Shown here: in pieces, positions 9,276 to 17,702 of the stretch | Numbering within the stretch: position 1 is the first letter of the stretch | Layout: each line of letters starts with the position of its first letter | Source: Galbibacter mesophilus | GTDB lineage: Bacteria > Bacteroidota > Bacteroidia > Flavobacteriales > Flavobacteriaceae | Length of the DNA: 64,000 nucleotides | Assembly (NCBI RefSeq): GCF_023721415.1 | Contig: NZ_JAMQVC010000004.1 | Location: 186,001 to 250,000, forward strand | Reading direction: 5' to 3' | Translations under genes and position numbers: made by a program | Notes under the pieces: generated by a model | The model's input: the letters and a program-made list of their open reading frames with translations, nothing else | The model's database searches: none | What the model was told of the DNA's origin: nothing

Positions 9276-9317
9276 TCGAGTTTGCTATTTTTTGGTGTTT
9301 GTAGAATGGCTTAAAAA

Positions 9318-9593
9318 TTAAACTCCTGTATACTGCTTAACATGCAATATCCTTAATATATAAACTACATCCTCTTCCACAAAATAGTGAATTGAGTAAT
9401 TGAATTTACTGAAATGTATTCTTCGAACCTTTTTATAATAAAGCTGAAATAGAAACGGATTACTCTTTAGATATTCAATCTGATTTATGAAGTCTGAGCT
9501 GAAGGCGCTTTCGAGATTCGACATTTTGTAATAACATAAAGCCTTTTGAATATCCCTTTCCGCTTCACTTGAAATATTAATTCGATATTCCAT
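9318..9593 (-). CDS. RelE/ParE-family toxin
   Basis: The 91-residue product has the ParE/RelE fold pattern: an N-terminal strand (YRINISSEAERDIQKALCYY), a two-helix hairpin, and C-terminal strands with RRIHFSKFNYSIHYFV and VVYILRILHVKQ. Such toxins act on gyrase (ParE) or ribosome-bound mRNA (RelE); the sequence alone does not decide which. Its start lies inside the end of the antitoxin gene (17-bp overlap), the classical coupled arrangement. Confidence 0.88.
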   Translation of the reverse strand: MEYRINISSEAERDIQKALCYYKMSNLESAFSSDFINQIEYLKSNPFLFQLYYKKVRRIHFSKFNYSIHYFVEEDVVYILRILHVKQYTGV

Positions 9594-9822
9594 TTCTTTT
9601 TAAAACGTCTTCAATAGAAAAAAAATCGACTTTCTTATTATCGCATTTATCCAATAGATCATCCATCATTTTCATATATTCTTCAGATGGTACTTCAAGC
9701 CGCTTTGCTTCTTGAATTGCTAAATGTTCTAAATAATTTTTCAGGCTTCTATTTTGACGCTTTGCTTCCTTTTCCAGAGAAGCTATCACTTTTTCATCTA
9801 GATGAAGTTCTTTTCGTACCAT
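9577..9822 (-). CDS. Antitoxin of the RelE/ParE pair
   Basis: The 81-residue protein has an N-terminal ribbon-helix-helix-like DNA-binding segment (RKELHLDEKVIASLEKEAKRQ, then SLKNYLEHLA) and an acidic, flexible C-terminal tail (MMDDLLDKCDNKKVDFFSIEDVL) that would wrap the toxin. It precedes and overlaps the toxin gene. A tandem palindrome immediately upstream is the likely autoregulatory operator. Confidence 0.85.
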   Translation of the reverse strand: MVRKELHLDEKVIASLEKEAKRQNRSLKNYLEHLAIQEAKRLEVPSEEYMKMMDDLLDKCDNKKVDFFSIEDVLKRNGISN

Positions 9823-9835
9823 AATAATGAAAAAA

Positions 9836-9856
9836 TTATACGTATAACTTACGTAA
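9836..9856. promoter_or_regulatory. Probable toxin-antitoxin operator: two phased TACGTA sites
   Basis: Two palindromes lie just upstream of the antitoxin start: TTATACGTATAA (9836-9847) and TTACGTAA (9849-9856). The TACGTA cores start at 9839 and 9850, exactly 11 bp apart, about one helical turn. This suits side-by-side binding of ribbon-helix-helix dimers. Confidence 0.65.
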
Positions 9857-9881
9857 AGATAGCTCTTTTTTCAATAATAAA

Positions 9882-9914
9882 AAACCCCAAAGCTTTCTAC
9901 AAACTTTGGGGTTT
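9882..9914 (-). terminator. Rho-independent terminator of acs
   Basis: An 11-bp perfect stem, AAACCCCAAAG (9882-9892) with CTTTGGGGTTT (9904-9914), has an 11-nt loop and is followed on the minus strand by a T-rich tract. It lies 20 bases past the acs stop. Confidence 0.85.
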
Positions 9915-9934
9915 CCTGTAGTTTCAATTAAGAA

Positions 9935-11845
9935 CTAGTCTATTTTTTCTTTTATAACTTCATCAACAACATCTGGATTTAACAGTGTGCTGGTATCACC
10001 GAGGTTGGAAAGGTCATTGGAAGCTATTTTACGCAATATCCTACGCATAATTTTACCACTACGCGTCTTTGGTAATCCGCTTACGAACTGAATTTTATCC
10101 AGCTTCGCAATCGGACCGATATGTTCGGTTATCTGCTGATTGATTTCTTTGCGTAAATTCTCTCGGTCACGGGTCTCCCCTACTTCTTTTAAGATAACAA
10201 ATCCGTACAGAGCATTTCCTTTCACATCATGCGGATAGCCTACAATTGCTGATTCTGCCACAGCAGGATGTTCGTTGATGGCATCTTCAATAGGCGCTGT
10301 ACCCAAATTATGACCAGAAACAATTACAACATCATCTACCCTACCCGTAATTCTATAATATCCGACGGCATCGCGAAGCGCCCCATCTCCCGTAAAATAC
10401 ATGTTTTCGTAGGCTGAAAAATAGGTATCTTTATAACGCTCATGATTCCCCCAAATGGTTCTAGCAATAGACGGCCAAGGAAATTTAATACACAAACGGC
10501 CATCCACAAGATTCCCTTTAATCTCTTTGGCGTTCTCGTCCATTAAAGCGGGTTGAATTCCTGGTAACGGTAAAGTCGCATACGTTGGAATAGTTGGCGT
10601 AGCGTACGGAATGGGAGATATCATAATCCCTCCCGTTTCTGTTTGCCACCACGTATCTACAATAGGGCATCGGCTTTTTCCAACGTTATCATTATACCAG
10701 TGCCACGCCTCCTCATTAATGGGCTCTCCTACCGATCCCAATACTTTCAATGACGACAAATCGTGTTTGGTAACAAAGTCCAAATTATTCTTTGCCAACG
10801 CCCGAATAGCGGTTGGCGCGGTATAAAACTGATTTACTTTATGCTTATCTACAATTTCCCAGAATCTCCCGAAATCAGGATACGAGGGAACACCTTCAAA
10901 CATCACCGTAGTCGCTCCATTCGCTAAAGGTCCGTACACAATATAACTATGCCCGGTAATCCAACCGATATCGGCGGTACACCAATACACATCATCTTCT
11001 TTGTACTGAAATATATTTTTAAAAGTATACGCCGTATAAACCATATAGCCTCCCGAAGTGTGAACCATCCCTTTCGGTTTTCCCGTAGAACCGGAAGTAT
11101 ACAAAATGAAAAGTGGATCTTCAGCATCTACAATTTCTGGCTCGCAATTAGCATCCGCGGCATCCAACAAAGGTTGTAGCCATTCATCACGACCTTCCTT
11201 AATTGAAATATCTGAAGCAATGCGCTTCGCTACCAAAACTGATTCAATACTTGGGCAATCTTCCAAAGCTTCATCTACAATCCCTTTAAGATCGATGGTT
11301 TTGCTTCCGCGGAAAGAACCATCCGCTGTAATGACCATTTTACAATCGGCATCGTTGATCCTAGTGGAAAGCGCTGTGGATGAAAATCCTGCAAAAACTA
11401 CGGAATGAATAGCGCCAATTCGGGCACATGCCAGTACAGACACCGCCAATTCCGGGATCATAGGCAGATAAATACAAACCCTATCCCCTTTTTCAATTCC
11501 TTTGGATTTTAAAACATTGGCAAACTTGCAGACGCGTTCGTGTAGTTCTTTGTACGTTATGTGCAAAGCTTCTTCTTCGGGACTGTTTGGTTCCCAAATA
11601 ATGGCGGTTTTATCGCCGCGCGTTCTTAAATGTCTATCAATGCAATTTTCGGTAATGTTTAGTTTGGCTCCTTCAAACCATTTAATCTCGGGTTTGGTGA
11701 AATCCCATTGTAAAACATTATCCCATTTTTTACGCCATAAAAAGTGCTCTTCGGCTACTTCTCCCCAAAAATTTTCTGGTTCGCGTACAGACTTTCGGTA
11801 AACTTGAAAATACTCCTCTAAGTGTTTGATGTGGTAATTACTCAT
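9935..11845 (-). CDS. acs: Acetyl-CoA synthetase (acetate-CoA ligase)
   Basis: This AMP-forming enzyme makes acetyl-CoA from acetate, ATP and CoA. The P-loop YTSGSTGKPKGMVHT is near residue 249, WWQTETGG near 400, YFTGDGA and the hinge near 485, and the acetyl-target Lys in PKTRSGKIMRR near 595. The 636-residue length is standard. The Lys of SGKIMRR is the residue deacetylated by sirtuins in other bacteria, and a sirtuin gene lies 2.3 kb away, though not in the same operon. It is monocistronic with its own terminator. Confidence 0.97.
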   Translation of the reverse strand: MSNYHIKHLEEYFQVYRKSVREPENFWGEVAEEHFLWRKKWDNVLQWDFTKPEIKWFEGAKLNITENCIDRHLRTRGDKTAIIWEPNSPEEEALHITYKELHERVCKFANVLKSKGIEKGDRVCIYLPMIPELAVSVLACARIGAIHSVVFAGFSSTALSTRINDADCKMVITADGSFRGSKTIDLKGIVDEALEDCPSIESVLVAKRIASDISIKEGRDEWLQPLLDAADANCEPEIVDAEDPLFILYTSGSTGKPKGMVHTSGGYMVYTAYTFKNIFQYKEDDVYWCTADIGWITGHSYIVYGPLANGATTVMFEGVPSYPDFGRFWEIVDKHKVNQFYTAPTAIRALAKNNLDFVTKHDLSSLKVLGSVGEPINEEAWHWYNDNVGKSRCPIVDTWWQTETGGIMISPIPYATPTIPTYATLPLPGIQPALMDENAKEIKGNLVDGRLCIKFPWPSIARTIWGNHERYKDTYFSAYENMYFTGDGALRDAVGYYRITGRVDDVVIVSGHNLGTAPIEDAINEHPAVAESAIVGYPHDVKGNALYGFVILKEVGETRDRENLRKEINQQITEHIGPIAKLDKIQFVSGLPKTRSGKIMRRILRKIASNDLSNLGDTSTLLNPDVVDEVIKEKID

Positions 11846-12115
11846 GCTGACTAAAGTACTTATTTTTATAAAAACAACCTAATGCGAAAACGTTGTATTT
11901 ATAGTACTTAGCATCTATTTAAACACTTTTAGAATAACATATTTAACTGAAAATCAATTTAATAAATAAAACACAAATACGATTCTCAAAAAAATCTATC
12001 GTAGCTAATTCGATGGAGTTCATCGAGTATTACTTGTGGTTAATAGTTTATGAGATGTAATTGAGCGAAAAAACGGGCAAAAACTGTTTTCTTCAAAGGA
12101 ATTAAGTGGAATAAT

Positions 12116-12682
12116 TTAAAATTGGTAGGATATTCCTGCGTTTACAACTCCTTTATAACCAAAACCTAATTCTAAAACGCCTGCAAAGGATCTTCCGAAG
12201 CGAAATCCTAAAGCGTTTATTTGGTAATTAAACAGACCATCGCTTTCATCTTCGTAATTTGGGGATGAAGTGGTATAATCACTGTTTTGCGAAGCATACG
12301 CAATTGAACCCCCAGAATACATTTGGAACCAATCTCGCGCTATATAATGATATTCTGTACCAAAACCTACAGCAAAGAAGTTATGGGACACATCCCCTAT
12401 TTTCACATTATTTTCGTTAACATCTTCCGTAATACTTTGGTATACACCATCGGCAAAAAAGAACCAATTGTCTTTAATCGCATACTTATAAGTCAAACCA
12501 ATTGCTGGCGTTGTAGATGCATTTGAAAATGTTGAACCGCTTATGGTTTCTTCAAAAATGTTTAAAATTTCATTACTGGTAAAAAAACCAGCGGTTAATG
12601 ATAAATCTTGAGTTCCTTGTTGTTGGGCATTAGCCGTAAAAACAAATAATGTTACAACAGCCAGTGTTACTAACTTTTTCAT
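12116..12682 (-). CDS. Outer-membrane beta-barrel protein
   Basis: The 188-residue product has a signal peptide ending TANAQQQ. Eight or so amphipathic strands follow (TPAIGLTYKYAIKDNWFFFADGVYQ, VGFGTEYHYI, FGRSFAGVLELGFGYKGVVNAGISYQF), and the terminal residue is Phe. This matches the small OmpW/OmpX-like barrels common in the phylum. There is no substrate clue. About 270 bp upstream, to the acs start, hold no other recognisable feature. Confidence 0.8.
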   Translation of the reverse strand: MKKLVTLAVVTLFVFTANAQQQGTQDLSLTAGFFTSNEILNIFEETISGSTFSNASTTPAIGLTYKYAIKDNWFFFADGVYQSITEDVNENNVKIGDVSHNFFAVGFGTEYHYIARDWFQMYSGGSIAYASQNSDYTTSSPNYEDESDGLFNYQINALGFRFGRSFAGVLELGFGYKGVVNAGISYQF

Positions 12683-12768
12683 AATTAATCTATTTAACTC
12701 GTTCTATACTAATTTGATTAGAACAAAATTAGTTTAAATTGAATAAAGTTTCTCTGTAGGAAAAGTAT

Positions 12769-13056
12769 TTAATATTTTTTTAAATATTCCAAAACATTCT
12801 TTTCTATACGCTCCTGAATGTTATTTACGTCTCCTTTTACGAACTTTTCGCCAGTAATTTTCTCGTAAAGTTCGATGTACCTTTCAGAAACCGAATTCAC
12901 ATAATTTTCGTCCATTGTTGGGATTTCTTGCCCCTCTTTTCCTTGAAATCCATTGCTTATTAACCACTGGCGCACAAACTCTTTGGAAAGTTGCTTTTGT
13001 GGCTCTTCTTTGGCCTTATCTATTTTCAATGTTAATCTTATGAAAACGGAATTCAT
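12769..13056 (-). pseudogene. Duplicated 3' fragment of purC
   Basis: From residue 15 to near the end this frame matches the C-terminal 79 residues of the intact PurC encoded at 14179-15126. The first 14 residues are unrelated. It lacks the whole catalytic part, so it cannot be a SAICAR synthetase. The duplicated stretch is 12782-13016. All six base differences from the intact copy are synonymous, which is odd for a dead fragment. See the finding on the purC duplication. Confidence 0.85.
12782..13016. repeat. Direct repeat, copy 1 (purC 3' end)
   Basis: This stretch is 235 bp and colinear with 14186-14420, without gaps and with six substitutions (97.4 percent identity). Together the copies flank the lipoprotein gene at 13157-14095. 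Confidence 0.95.
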
Positions 13057-13094
13057 TGGACTAAAATCAAAAGATTACAAGGCCTACATAAATA

Positions 13095-13139
13095 GAAAAT
13101 CCCCTTTAATAAATACTTAAATTTTAAAAGGGGATTTTC
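13095..13139 (-). terminator. Terminator after the Fn3 lipoprotein gene
   Basis: A 13-bp perfect stem, GAAAATCCCCTTT (13095-13107) with AAAGGGGATTTTC (13127-13139), has a 19-nt AT-rich loop. It stands between the lipoprotein stop and the purC fragment. The arms supply T-tracts on both strands, so it could act bidirectionally. Confidence 0.75.
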
Positions 13140-13156
13140 CAAACTGTACTTGTATC

Positions 13157-14095
13157 TTATTGCAAGATTGCTAAATCTTCAATAGTATAGTGTAAAAATG
13201 TTCTATTTTTTAGCTTAACGAATATAACTTTATTTTTTAGCAAATCATCATTACTCCATACACCTTCACTTATAATTTCTTCATCTTGAGTAATAGTGTA
13301 TTCACCATTTTCTGTTACGGTAGCGATTCTCTCATATTCACTATTATAACTTTCTTTATCCGAAGACACTGTAGAACTTTTTATTCTATAAGTGCCTGCT
13401 AAAAAGTTTTCATCACCATCTATTTTTTCAAATGCCACTTCTGAAAACATGGTTTCACCATTAAATTCAAATGAATAAGCATTAACATTTTGCTGTAATA
13501 GATACGCCACGTGGTCTTTATTTCCGTATTCGTCTACTCCATAATATTCTACATCTTTTGTATAGCTGCCATCAGCATTTGCTTTTAGTGTTCCTTCCCA
13601 AATAAATTGAAATCCACTACCCGAAACAAACTTCCTTTTGTAATTTTCCCCATCAATCGTGATTTGGAACTTGATTTGGTTTTCTCCATCTGTTAAATAA
13701 GTTCCGGAAACCACTTCAGTAGCTTCATAAGCGGAAACATATTCATCAGGCGTAGCAGCCACCGATACAACCTCTGAAACCATACCCGCTTCATCGGCTG
13801 CAGTTACGAGAAAAGAATATTCACTTTTGTTGGTCAATTCTGTTACTTCATAGCTGTTTTGATCCTTATTTACCTCCCTGGTTTTACCGTCATATCGAAT
13901 TATTATTTTGGCAAGATCTGAATCCGAAGGGTTATTCCATTCTAAATGGACAGATTGATTTCCTGGAGTTGCTACTAGATTCTCCACCTGTCCAGGCGCG
14001 ACTTCAGCCATTTCAGAAGTATCATCTCCACTACAAGAAGCAAATACCGCAAATGATATTGCGATTAACGTAGGTTTAAAATAATTTAGGCTCAT
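13157..14095 (-). CDS. Lipoprotein with a fibronectin type III-like domain
   Basis: A lipobox FASC (Cys at about residue 21) is followed by SGDD, the acidic sorting signal for surface-exposed lipoproteins in Bacteroidota. Residues 36-115 form an Fn3-like domain (PGQVENLVATPGNQSVHLEWNN, then LTNKSEYSFLVTAADEAGMVS). The 190 C-terminal residues are beta-rich, contain two GTY repeats (SGTYLTDG, AGTYRIKS), and are not recognised. The gene lies alone between two copies of the purC 3' end, as the only passenger of that duplication. Confidence 0.8.
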   Translation of the reverse strand: MSLNYFKPTLIAISFAVFASCSGDDTSEMAEVAPGQVENLVATPGNQSVHLEWNNPSDSDLAKIIIRYDGKTREVNKDQNSYEVTELTNKSEYSFLVTAADEAGMVSEVVSVAATPDEYVSAYEATEVVSGTYLTDGENQIKFQITIDGENYKRKFVSGSGFQFIWEGTLKANADGSYTKDVEYYGVDEYGNKDHVAYLLQQNVNAYSFEFNGETMFSEVAFEKIDGDENFLAGTYRIKSSTVSSDKESYNSEYERIATVTENGEYTITQDEEIISEGVWSNDDLLKNKVIFVKLKNRTFLHYTIEDLAILQ

Positions 14096-14178
14096 TTAAT
14101 AAGATTTATTTATAGTTTATATGAGGGCGAATATATGCATTAATATAAACATAAACAATCTCGTTTGTCGAAATTTTA

Positions 14179-15126
14179 CTACTTCAAATATTCCAAAACA
14201 TTCTTTTCTATACGCTCCTGAATGTTATTTACGTCTCCTTTTACGAACTTTTCGCCAGTAATTTTCTCGTAAAGTTCGATATACCTTTCAGATACCGAAT
14301 TCACGTAATTTTCGTCCATTGTTGGGATTTCTTGTCCCTCTTTTCCTTGAAATCCATTGCTTATTAACCATTGGCGTACAAACTCTTTGGAAAGTTGCTT
14401 TTGTGGCTCTTCTTTGGCCTGTCGTTCTTCATATCCTTCCGAATAAAAATAACGGGAAGAATCAGGAGTATGGATTTCATCAATCAAAACAATTTTTCCT
14501 TCTTTTGTTTTTCCAAATTCGTATTTAGTATCTACCAAAATAAGTCCGCGTTCGGCAGCAATTTCGGTTCCTCTTTGAAATAAAGCACGCGTATATTTTT
14601 CCAGTACTTTGTAATCTTCTTCAGAAACAATTCCTTTTTTAAGGATATCTTCCCTAGAAATATCTTCGTCATGATCTCCTTGATCGGCTTTTGTGGAAGG
14701 TGTAATAATGGGTTCTGGAAACTTATCATTCTCTTTCATCCCTTCTGGCATGGCGACACCACAAAGTGTTCTTTTTCCTGCTTTGTACTCCCTTGCCGCG
14801 TGACCGGATAGATAACCGCGAATAACCATTTCTACCTTAAAAGGCTCACAAAGATGACCAACAGCCACGTTGGGATCTGGGGTAGCCATCAACCAATTAG
14901 GTACAATGTCTTTTGTTGCCTCCATCATTTTCGTAGCGATTTGATTGAGGATTTGGCCTTTAAAAGGGATTCCTTTGGGCATAATCACATCAAAAGCAGA
15001 AAGCCTATCGGTAGCTATCATAACAAGTATCTCGTCATCGATATTATATACTTCCCTTACTTTTCCTTTGTATACATTTTTTTGCTTCGGAAAATTAAAA
15101 TTGGTTGCTGTGATGGTATTGCTCAT
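14179..15126 (-). CDS. purC: Phosphoribosylaminoimidazole-succinocarboxamide synthase
   Basis: SAICAR synthetase (purine step 7) ligates CAIR and aspartate using ATP. The motifs [13 protein letters not shown] near residue 18, [34 protein letters not shown] and [10 protein letters not shown] are intact. At 315 residues it is the longer Bacteroidota/eukaryote-like form, with a C-terminal extension ([16 protein letters not shown]). This extension is the part duplicated at 12782-13016. The gene is monocistronic. Confidence 0.95.
   Translation of the reverse strand: MSNTITATNFNFPKQKNVYKGKVREVYNIDDEILVMIATDRLSAFDVIMPKGIPFKGQILNQIATKMMEATKDIVPNWLMATPDPNVAVGHLCEPFKVEMVIRGYLSGHAAREYKAGKRTLCGVAMPEGMKENDKFPEPIITPSTKADQGDHDEDISREDILKKGIVSEEDYKVLEKYTRALFQRGTEIAAERGLILVDTKYEFGKTKEGKIVLIDEIHTPDSSRYFYSEGYEERQAKEEPQKQLSKEFVRQWLISNGFQGKEGQEIPTMDENYVNSVSERYIELYEKITGEKFVKGDVNNIQERIEKNVLEYLK
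14186..14420. repeat. Direct repeat, copy 2 (3' end of intact purC)
   Basis: Partner of 12782-13016. The homology stops exactly at TGGCCT (right boundary) and AAATATTCC (left boundary) in both copies. Confidence 0.95.
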
Positions 15127-15270
15127 TGGAATTTTTGTCTTTTAATTGCTGCCACAAATATAATGTATATTTTGGGTTGAAGAACAGTCATCTTCTTTCA
15201 ATTATGATGCTATAGAAATCGCTGTCATTATATTTATTTTGAAGATTTCATAAAATCAAAGTCCTTAACG

Positions 15271-15278
15271 TACCTTTG
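15271..15278 (+). promoter_or_regulatory. Promoter -7 element before the FUSC gene
   Basis: TACCTTTG exactly matches the Bacteroidota -7 consensus TAnnTTTG, 22 bases before the ATG at 15301. A convincing -33 TTTG at the usual distance is not seen. Confidence 0.5.
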
Positions 15279-15300
15279 CATGAAATTTTTTTAGCAAATA

Positions 15301-17520
15301 ATGCAAAAAGCCATACAATTCTTAAAAAGCTATAATTTCACCAAAGGTCTGCTGATAAGCTTTGCAGCTTTTAGCGCGATTGCAATTTGCTATTTTTTCT
15401 TTAATATGACTATAGGAATTGGCGCCGCTTTTGGGGTGCTTATTGCATGTTTTAGTGATATTCCGGGTAATAAAAAACACAATGTGTATGGCATTCTTAT
15501 TTCTTTACTGATTGCCATTGTAAGTTACATTACCATACACCTAACTATTTTCAATCTTTATTTTCTTATTCCGGCGCTAGTTGTACTCATTTTTATAAAC
15601 TCTTATATTTCCGTATACGGATTTAGGGCTTCTTTAATAGCCTTTTCCGGTTTGGTTGGGGTGGCACTTAGTTTTGCCCATCCGCTTACCGGAATAGAAA
15701 TTTTTTACAATGCTTTTTACATACTCCTGGGCGGTTTGTGGTATTTGCTTATTTCCCTTTCTTTTGAAACCATTAGAACAAAACAATATAGCGACGAACT
15801 CCTCACCGACTGCATGGAGCTCACCGCTAATTATTTAAACACTCGTGTCGCCCTTTTCTACACTACCGACCGTGAAAATGTACTAAACAAACAGCTTCAA
15901 TTACAAAACGAACTGAATGAAAAACATGAAGCTTTGCGTAATTTATTGTTGGCACAAAGACTTCGATCTGGAGCTACGAAATCCAAACAACAACAACTTC
16001 TTATTTTTATTGAGCTGATTGATATTTTGGAGTTTGCGGTTGCAAATCCATTCAATTATTCTCAATTCGACCAAAGCAGTGGCGAATTCCAAAAAACAGC
16101 TCTTCAGATAGGCCAAACCATGGAGGCGGTGGCAGACCGACTTTTCTTAGTTGCTGGATTGCGATTGAAAAACAAAAAGATTCAGCCGAGCGATTCCATT
16201 AACAAAATGCTCAAGGAAGCCGATGAAGCTATTGAACGTTTTAAAAGCGCTGTGGATATTAAAACCAATCGGGACGGTATTCTTATTCTTCGCAATCTTT
16301 ACGATTATACAAAAAGGCAGCATGAAAAGGTTACGGCTATTGAAAAGATTATCAACAACGATCTTACCAACGAAGTTTCCATTATCAAGAGAACTGATAG
16401 ACTGCGGTTTTTAACTTCGCAGAACTATAGTTATAAAATTTTTCTGGAGAACCTCTCTTTAAAATCCCCCATTTTTAAACATTCCTTACGACTGGTCGTT
16501 ACCGTTTTACTGGGATATGCCATAGGAAGCATATTTTCTTTACAGAATGCCTATTGGATTATCCTTACCATAATTGTAATCATGCGTCCGGGATATGTAC
16601 TTACGAAAGAACGGTCCAGACAACGTATTTTGGGGACATTAATTGGCGGAGCCATTGCTGTAGGAATTGTGTTGCTCACCAACAATATGGTGGTTTACAT
16701 TGTAATCACTTTTATAGCGATGACGTTGTCCTTTACTTTTATTCAGCAAAACTACAAGGCTTCAGCTGTTTATATAACGCTCACCATCATTTTTGTTTAT
16801 GCCATGCTGTACCCAGATGCTATTAGTATAATTCAGTACCGAATTATAGATACTTTGGTAGGTGCTGGTTTGGCAAGTATCACGAACTTATTGCTATGGC
16901 CTGCTTGGGAAAGTCAAAACATTAAAAGTTTAATTGCTGAAACCGTAAAAACCAACAGGAATTACTTGAAAGAGGTGAATAAACTGTACGCCAGTAAGGA
17001 AAAGGCTAAAACTTCTTACAAAATATCCCGTAAAAATGCATTTATTGCTATCGGAAACTTGCACGCAGGGTTTCAGCGCATGACACAGGAACCGAAAAAC
17101 AAACAACGGAAATTAGATCAGTTATATCAAATAGTGGTTACGCAAAATACCCTTTTATCGGCAACGGCTTCGTTGGGGACGTATATTCAAATTCATCATA
17201 CCACGGATGCTTCAGAATATTTCACGGCTTATATTACTGCTATTGATAATGAACTTTTCAACGGAGAATCAGTTTTATTTGATGTGAATTCCGCACCAAA
17301 ACAACCTATAGATCTGGCAGATGCCAAACGCTATTTAAAACAAATTTTTGATGAATTATCTGCGGAAAGAGATCGGGAAATCGATGAAGGAAAACTACAA
17401 ATCACCGTAGAACAGCGCGAATTTTTAAAGGAAGTCCGTATTATCTCAGAACAATTGGAATGGCTACACAAATTATCGCTCAACCTGTACGCTGCTATTG
17501 AAAACTATGTGAAGCAGTAA
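15301..17520 (+). CDS. FUSC/YccS-family inner-membrane protein
   Basis: The 739-residue protein has the two-block layout of the fusaric-acid-resistance/aromatic-acid-efflux (FUSC) superfamily. About six hydrophobic helices lie in residues 15-150, followed by a long cytoplasmic helical region (150-395) and a second set of helices (400-530: SLRLVVTVLLGYAIGSIFSLQNAYWIILTIIVIMRPGY). A helical tail of about 200 residues completes it. The NAYWIILTIIVIMRPGY segment is the conserved FUSC signature. The substrate is unknown. It probably is an exporter component, but no membrane-fusion partner lies nearby. Confidence 0.85.
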   Translation: MQKAIQFLKSYNFTKGLLISFAAFSAIAICYFFFNMTIGIGAAFGVLIACFSDIPGNKKHNVYGILISLLIAIVSYITIHLTIFNLYFLIPALVVLIFINSYISVYGFRASLIAFSGLVGVALSFAHPLTGIEIFYNAFYILLGGLWYLLISLSFETIRTKQYSDELLTDCMELTANYLNTRVALFYTTDRENVLNKQLQLQNELNEKHEALRNLLLAQRLRSGATKSKQQQLLIFIELIDILEFAVANPFNYSQFDQSSGEFQKTALQIGQTMEAVADRLFLVAGLRLKNKKIQPSDSINKMLKEADEAIERFKSAVDIKTNRDGILILRNLYDYTKRQHEKVTAIEKIINNDLTNEVSIIKRTDRLRFLTSQNYSYKIFLENLSLKSPIFKHSLRLVVTVLLGYAIGSIFSLQNAYWIILTIIVIMRPGYVLTKERSRQRILGTLIGGAIAVGIVLLTNNMVVYIVITFIAMTLSFTFIQQNYKASAVYITLTIIFVYAMLYPDAISIIQYRIIDTLVGAGLASITNLLLWPAWESQNIKSLIAETVKTNRNYLKEVNKLYASKEKAKTSYKISRKNAFIAIGNLHAGFQRMTQEPKNKQRKLDQLYQIVVTQNTLLSATASLGTYIQIHHTTDASEYFTAYITAIDNELFNGESVLFDVNSAPKQPIDLADAKRYLKQIFDELSAERDREIDEGKLQITVEQREFLKEVRIISEQLEWLHKLSLNLYAAIENYVKQ

Positions 17521-17702
17521 ACTTCAATTCATCACAAACTCTTCAGTGTACTTTACTTAAAACATGTTGAAAAGCTTATTTCAGCATTCTAAAAATGAAT
17601 GAAAAGAATGCGAATTTTATTTAGTTTCAGAAGGAAAAATCAAAACAAGGACATGCTTCAATTTAAACCTTAAAATTGTAACTTTACGGTTTTGTATTTT
17701 GT

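Noticed and set aside
12769-13056. A functional small protein
   Set aside because: It is a purC 3' fragment with an unrelated 14-residue start; treated as pseudogene, although the purely synonymous divergence is noted.
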